Shown: positions 60,307 to 64,000 of the stretch, one piece after another | Position numbering within the stretch: position 1 is the first letter of the stretch | How the letters are laid out: every line of letters begins with the position of its first letter | Source of the DNA: Acidimicrobiales bacterium | GTDB lineage: Bacteria; Actinomycetota; Acidimicrobiia; Acidimicrobiales; RAAP-2 | Direction of reading: 5' to 3' | Assembly (NCBI GenBank): GCA_025362585.1 | Contig: JANYFR010000020.1 | Span: 1-64,000, forward strand | Length of the DNA: 64,000 nucleotides | Translations under genes and position numbers: made by a program | Notes under the pieces: generated by a model | What the model was told of the DNA's origin: nothing | The model's database searches: none | The model's input: the letters and a program-made list of their open reading frames with translations, nothing else

Positions 60307-61305
60307 TCAGTCCGATTTCTTCTTGGCGTTCTTGGCGGCACTCACGACGCGAATCAATTCGTCCTTGGTCATCTTCGCGTTGACGTCCAGTTTGAGTTTC
60401 TTCGCACGCTCGATGAGATCGGCTTTGGTCATGGCGTCGAGTCCCTGTCGCTCACGATGGGCCGAGACACTGATGCTCGCGCCTTTGGTGGCACCAGTCG
60501 CCTTGGCCGCCGACCGGGTTGGTCGCTTCGCCGAGCGGTCGATTGACGCCTGCAACGCCGACATCAGGTCGATGACGTTCGACTTCGGTCGGTCCTCGGC
60601 GCCGTGCACGACAGCATGGCCAGCGCGCTTTTGCTCGACGAGCTCCTCCACGCGTTCGCGGTACGTGTTCTTGTAGCGACCCGGGTCCCACTCGTCCGTC
60701 AACGATTCAACGAGCTTCTTCGCGATGGTTAGCTCGCGGGCGTTGGCGTTGCCAACCGTTGGCAAGGTGTCGAGTTCTTCTTCGGGATTGCGGATCTCAT
60801 CTTCGAAGAACATCGTCTCCAGCATCAACACCTTCTCAGCGGGCCGCACGGCGACGAGGTGTTCCTTGTCGCGCAAGACTAACGTTGCGATGCCCACCTT
60901 CTTGGTTTCGAGCATCGCCTGGAGCAGCAGTGCGTACGCCCGATCGGCACCTTTGCCCTTGGGCGCGAGGTAGTACGACTGTCGAAAGAAGATCGGGTCG
61001 ATCTCATCCAAATTGACGAAGTCCATAATCTCGATCAACTCCGACTTTCCAGGAGCTGCTTCGGCCATCTCTTCGCGGGTGACGACGACGTACTCACCTC
61101 CGCCGAGCGGGTAGCCGTTGACGATGTCCTCGCCGGAGAGCTCCTCACCGGTCTCTTCGTCCACCTTCTTGTAGCGCACCCGGTGCGAGGTGTTCTTGAC
61201 CAGTTGGTTGAAGTGAATGGTCTGGTCCGACGTTGCGCTATAGAGGCCCACGGGGACACTGACCAATCCGAAGCTCAAAAAGCCTGACCATGTGGAACGT
61301 GCCAT
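60307..61305 (-). CDS. ku: Ku protein with C-terminal SAP-like domain
   Basis: A 332-residue bacterial Ku that binds double-strand ends as a ring dimer and recruits LigD. WSGFLSFGLVSVPVGLYSA starts the beta-barrel; YKKVDEETGEEL and DPIFFRQSYYLAPKG are conserved. After the core (residues 1-255) there is a basic linker and a SAP-type helix pair (MTKADLIERAKKLKLDVNAK, then KDELIRVV) ending in lysines, which should add DNA binding. First gene of the repair operon. Confidence 0.95.
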   Translation of the reverse strand: MARSTWSGFLSFGLVSVPVGLYSATSDQTIHFNQLVKNTSHRVRYKKVDEETGEELSGEDIVNGYPLGGGEYVVVTREEMAEAAPGKSELIEIMDFVNLDEIDPIFFRQSYYLAPKGKGADRAYALLLQAMLETKKVGIATLVLRDKEHLVAVRPAEKVLMLETMFFEDEIRNPEEELDTLPTVGNANARELTIAKKLVESLTDEWDPGRYKNTYRERVEELVEQKRAGHAVVHGAEDRPKSNVIDLMSALQASIDRSAKRPTRSAAKATGATKGASISVSAHRERQGLDAMTKADLIERAKKLKLDVNAKMTKDELIRVVSAAKNAKKKSD

Positions 61306-61453
61306 GAATTTCTCCTCGACGAGTGATTCGTGAGACCGACGGAAGAAAATTTATCATCGGGAGACCACACTTCACAAAAATCTTGGCAACTCTGGTGGAC
61401 AGGTAAATCGCCGGGGCTATCGCGATGTCACAGGGCCGCTTTATGGTGAACGC

Positions 61454-61645
61454 ATGTCCCTACCAATGCACCAAGCGTCTTTGATTGAAGCCTGCGAGAT
61501 GTGCAATGACGAGCTCTTGCACTGCCACGGAACCGCAATCGTGCTGGTCAGTGGATCGCACGTCTGCTCCGATGACCCCGACTGCGTGCTCGCCATCAAT
61601 GAGCACTGGTTCATGTCTATCGATGACGGAGGGACATTGTCCTAG
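61454..61645 (+). CDS. Small Cys/His-rich protein
   Basis: A 63-residue protein with ACEMCNDELLHCHGT and CSDDPDCVLA, four Cys and two His that could bind zinc. Similar small proteins with a C-x2-C...LHCHG...C-x4-C pattern are common in actinobacteria. Divergent from ku. Function unknown. Confidence 0.65.
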   Translation: MSLPMHQASLIEACEMCNDELLHCHGTAIVLVSGSHVCSDDPDCVLAINEHWFMSIDDGGTLS

Positions 61646-61903
61646 GCCTCTGGCGGATCGCAGCTGATTGCGGGATGAGGTTGGAGTGGGGTTCTTAGTT
61701 AAGCCCTTACGAAACGCCGCACTCCCGGTTCGGTGGTTCGAATCCCATCAGCCACACTCGGCGATTTTGGGATAAGTGATAGGGACGACTGAAACGTCCG
61801 ATTTCTTCGAATCTCCCGCCATGCCGAGTGCATTGACTAATCACTCGAAGAACGACCTCGGGTGGCTAGGTGACTGAGAATCAACACCTGTGAATAAAGT
61901 CCA

Positions 61904-62263
61904 TCATTGATCGAACGTGCCGCATCCGCTGAGGGAATATTCCTCCGTCGTGCTCGTCTTCAGCACATTAGAAATGCTGTCGCTGCCGTCAGTCCTTCGC
62001 AGTCCTTCCCCCGTCAAATAGAACGTTTGGATATCTGGCGCTACACGCCGAAGTAATAGTGCGTCCCAACCGACGAATGCGCTGTAGTTCTCGTGCGGGA
62101 TCCCAGTTTCGGGACGGAGAAATAGGCCATCTGTCAGCGGATGGGCTCTACCGACACGACGCTTTTCATTGTTATGAACCCACCATGTGACGAACGCCCA
62201 AATGCCACGGTCATCATTGGTCCTGGCATTACTAGCCCGCACCACGTTGCTCTGCAACTTCAT
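61904..62263 (-). CDS. Hypothetical 119-residue protein, doubtful
   Basis: ATG 62263 opens a frame without known domain. It lies in clearly more AT-rich DNA than the rest of the window. Aromatic-rich stretches (GIWAFVTWWVHNN, ENYSAFVGWDALLL) look protein-like, but there is no ribosome site. It may be a recently acquired gene or noise. Confidence 0.35.
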   Translation of the reverse strand: MKLQSNVVRASNARTNDDRGIWAFVTWWVHNNEKRRVGRAHPLTDGLFLRPETGIPHENYSAFVGWDALLLRRVAPDIQTFYLTGEGLRRTDGSDSISNVLKTSTTEEYSLSGCGTFDQ

Positions 62264-62475
62264 CGTCCGGTGGCTTAACCAAGTGGCGACCTAGGCACTT
62301 TTCAACACCGCGTCCTAAGGGGCGAGTCGTTCTCATCCCCGGAAGCTAGGAAATGCACGGTGCTGACGGGTGCGAAACTTGCGGGGACTCGCGCCTTGAC
62401 AGCCTAAAAACTATCCGATATCCTGACCGAAAAATCCGGTCTCCGTATTGAGCAGATGTTTTGGGGGAAGGGCAC

Positions 62476-63252
62476 ATGTCTCGAAATTGGCGAACTGCAC
62501 TCTTGGCCACCGCGGTCGCAGGTTCGGCGTTGTTGGGGCCAGCGCAAGTGGGAGCGGCGAAGACACCCTGGAGTGGCAACGCCGCTGCAATTGCGTACTA
62601 CCGCACATCGGTCGCCAAGACCAATTCGCTGCCGGCACTCCGAGACGTCTATATCGGCTACTACTGGATCTGGGATAACGCCAACGTCATCGGGAGGGGG
62701 GGCAACAGTCAGTTCAAACTCTATTGGGGCTACGCCTCAAAGCCGGCGGCCGAAATGGTTCGGGCGAACGCTACCTTCGTATCTTCATTGGTCGACGGCA
62801 AACAGTCTTGGTATGTTGTCTCGTTCACGAATCCCTGCGCGATTGGAAGCACCTGCGCTTCTTCGATCGCTCCCCTTGACATCTACGTCACTAAGAGTGG
62901 GGACTATTGGGGCTATCAACTTAACGGCTCGAGTCAGGTGAACTGTTGGCACCCAGCAACGCAAACCGCTGCTTGGATCGAAAAGACCTTCACCCTGGGA
63001 GCGCCATGGAAGACTTACGGCAAATACAGCCCTCTAGTCAAGAAGGGCAACCGTGTCTTCGCGACGTCTACGTACACGAACCAAGGAGCGAAGGTGACCG
63101 AGACTGACTCAATTGACGCGACTTCCAAGTTCTTCACGGGAAGCGTTTATCACGTCGGCCGCTCGACCAAGTTTGCCGCAACCAGCTATTCAGTGTTCGA
63201 GACCGATCCGGCTTCAGTTCCGGCGGCACCTTCATTGTCGCTGTGTCGCTGA
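62476..63252 (+). CDS. Secreted protein of unknown function
   Basis: A 258-residue product with a signal peptide (WRTALLATAVAGSALLGPAQVGA). The mature part is rich in Tyr, Trp and Ser (YYWIWDNANVIG, FKLYWGYASKP, YWGYQLNGSSQVNCW) and has three to four cysteines, consistent with a small extracellular beta-rich domain. GGGGGAAGGG precedes ATG 62476. Base composition is lower in GC than most genes here. I recognise no family. Confidence 0.72.
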   Translation: MSRNWRTALLATAVAGSALLGPAQVGAAKTPWSGNAAAIAYYRTSVAKTNSLPALRDVYIGYYWIWDNANVIGRGGNSQFKLYWGYASKPAAEMVRANATFVSSLVDGKQSWYVVSFTNPCAIGSTCASSIAPLDIYVTKSGDYWGYQLNGSSQVNCWHPATQTAAWIEKTFTLGAPWKTYGKYSPLVKKGNRVFATSTYTNQGAKVTETDSIDATSKFFTGSVYHVGRSTKFAATSYSVFETDPASVPAAPSLSLCR

Positions 63253-64000
63253 TCTGACGTAGTCGCGGACTCCTTTTTGAAAAATTTAGAGTGTGGACGA
63301 CTTCGAGTTGTTCGACCAGTTCCAGTTTTCCGGAGTTCTCCGGCTCGTCTGTGGAGGCCCGTAGGGCACGGACGTGACACCACACCTCGTCAGTTGTTCG
63401 TCCGAAATATGTTTCGAGCCGATACTTCGTCATCACTCTACGAAGTGAGCGATGAATCTTCTCACCGAGAAATTGAAATCAACCCTATTTGCTCAAACCG
63501 ATTGAACGCAGGAATTTCCGTGTCAAGCCGTTGGTCTTGGCGTACACCTTGCGACGAGCGTATCGCTTTCCAAACGATGACGGCCCCTTCGCAGCAGCTT
63601 CCAGATTTCCCAGATCTCGTGCCGCTCGGTACAGTTGTGAACGAGCGGTCTTCCTTCTTGCCATTGTGCCCTTCCGACTTCAACGATCAGCACCGAGTTT
63701 GATCTCTCCTCGACAATGTAGGCATACCACGGGAGCGGTCGGAGCGGCATCCCTGAAGCGTCGACAGCCTCCTTGATAGGGCGCGATTCAATTCAGTGCC
63801 ATGACCGCACCTACGATGCTGCTCGGCTGCAGAATGAAGGCGCCTTCCAGAGGCGGCGAAAACGGAATCTGGGAATTTGCTCCAGTGACCCTCTTGATAG
63901 GTGCCAGCCAGCAAACTTGAGAAGGCAAGTGAACTCGCGTTCCATCCGGTTCTCTCGGTCGTACGCATCGTACGTCCTGTTGCCGCCGAGGTGCTGGAAT
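63253..64000. other. AT-richer region without a clear gene
   Basis: Short frames only. On the minus strand around 63520-63780 two frames carry protein-like text (PLPWYAYIVEERSNSVLIVE, then TERHEIWEIWKLLRRG), possibly a broken gene, but I cannot name it. Nothing else recognised up to the window end. Confidence 0.45.

Overview
The window reads as chromosomal DNA of a high-GC actinobacterium, most likely of the class Acidimicrobiia or a close relative. The evidence is indirect. It has an MptB-type polyprenol-phosphomannose mannosyltransferase, a DUF2510 membrane protein, a CvpA-trypsin (MarP-like) protease, a carboxylase epsilon subunit, an F420-type luciferase-family oxidoreductase, a Ku/LigD repair set, frequent GTG starts and many 4-bp GTGA/ATGA overlaps. 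No rRNA or ribosomal protein gene is present to fix the lineage.

Layout. 1-6.4 kb: tRNA-Met, -Thr and -Tyr, an acetyltransferase, the mannosyltransferase, a YajQ protein, a GtrA protein, a TesB thioesterase with a DinB protein, and citrate synthase. 6.5-7.1 kb: a decayed TnpB fragment. 7-14.5 kb: RmuC, PhoU, aspartate kinase and aspartate-semialdehyde dehydrogenase, two tandem cyclophilins. 14.5-22.3 kb: a compact ethylmalonyl-CoA pathway cluster (3-hydroxybutyryl-CoA dehydrogenase, ethylmalonyl-CoA mutase, carboxylase beta and epsilon subunits, epimerase, crotonyl-CoA carboxylase/reductase, thiolase). 22.3-26.4 kb: SixA-like phosphatase, UppP, RecR, DnaX, SRP RNA and tRNA-Ser(GGA).

26.4-39.1 kb is a segment bounded by two directly oriented tRNA-Ser genes. 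It holds a decayed and an intact beta-propeller gene, a MoaD-like protein, a sulfite-oxidase-type molybdoenzyme with its cytochrome b, a molybdate transporter with an HTH-Mop regulator, and a near-complete molybdenum cofactor pathway (moaC, moaE, moeA, moaA, moaD, mogA). tadA sits at its far end next to tRNA-Ser(CGA). The segment therefore separates tadA from ffs-dnaX-recR, which I expect to be neighbours in relatives. This is the best candidate for an inserted functional island.

39.2-57 kb: GABA-type aminotransferase, MarP-like protease, lipoprotein, aldehyde dehydrogenase, acyl-CoA dehydrogenase, a DUF3445 protein with a 51-residue membrane partner, a clear UDP-sulfoquinovose synthase, a broken TMEM175-type channel gene, and a reductive pyrimidine/hydantoin catabolic operon. 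57-61.3 kb: an NHEJ operon (Ku, LigD with phosphoesterase and ligase domains, separate LigD polymerase). 61.6-64 kb: gene-poor, visibly more AT-rich DNA with one secreted protein of unknown function.

The central logic is acetyl-CoA metabolism (thiolase, reductase, Ccr, epimerase, mutase, feeding succinyl-CoA and citrate synthase) plus a self-contained molybdenum module. I did not see crotonase, methylsuccinyl-CoA dehydrogenase, mesaconyl-CoA hydratase or the lyase in the window, so the ethylmalonyl-CoA pathway is only partly represented here.
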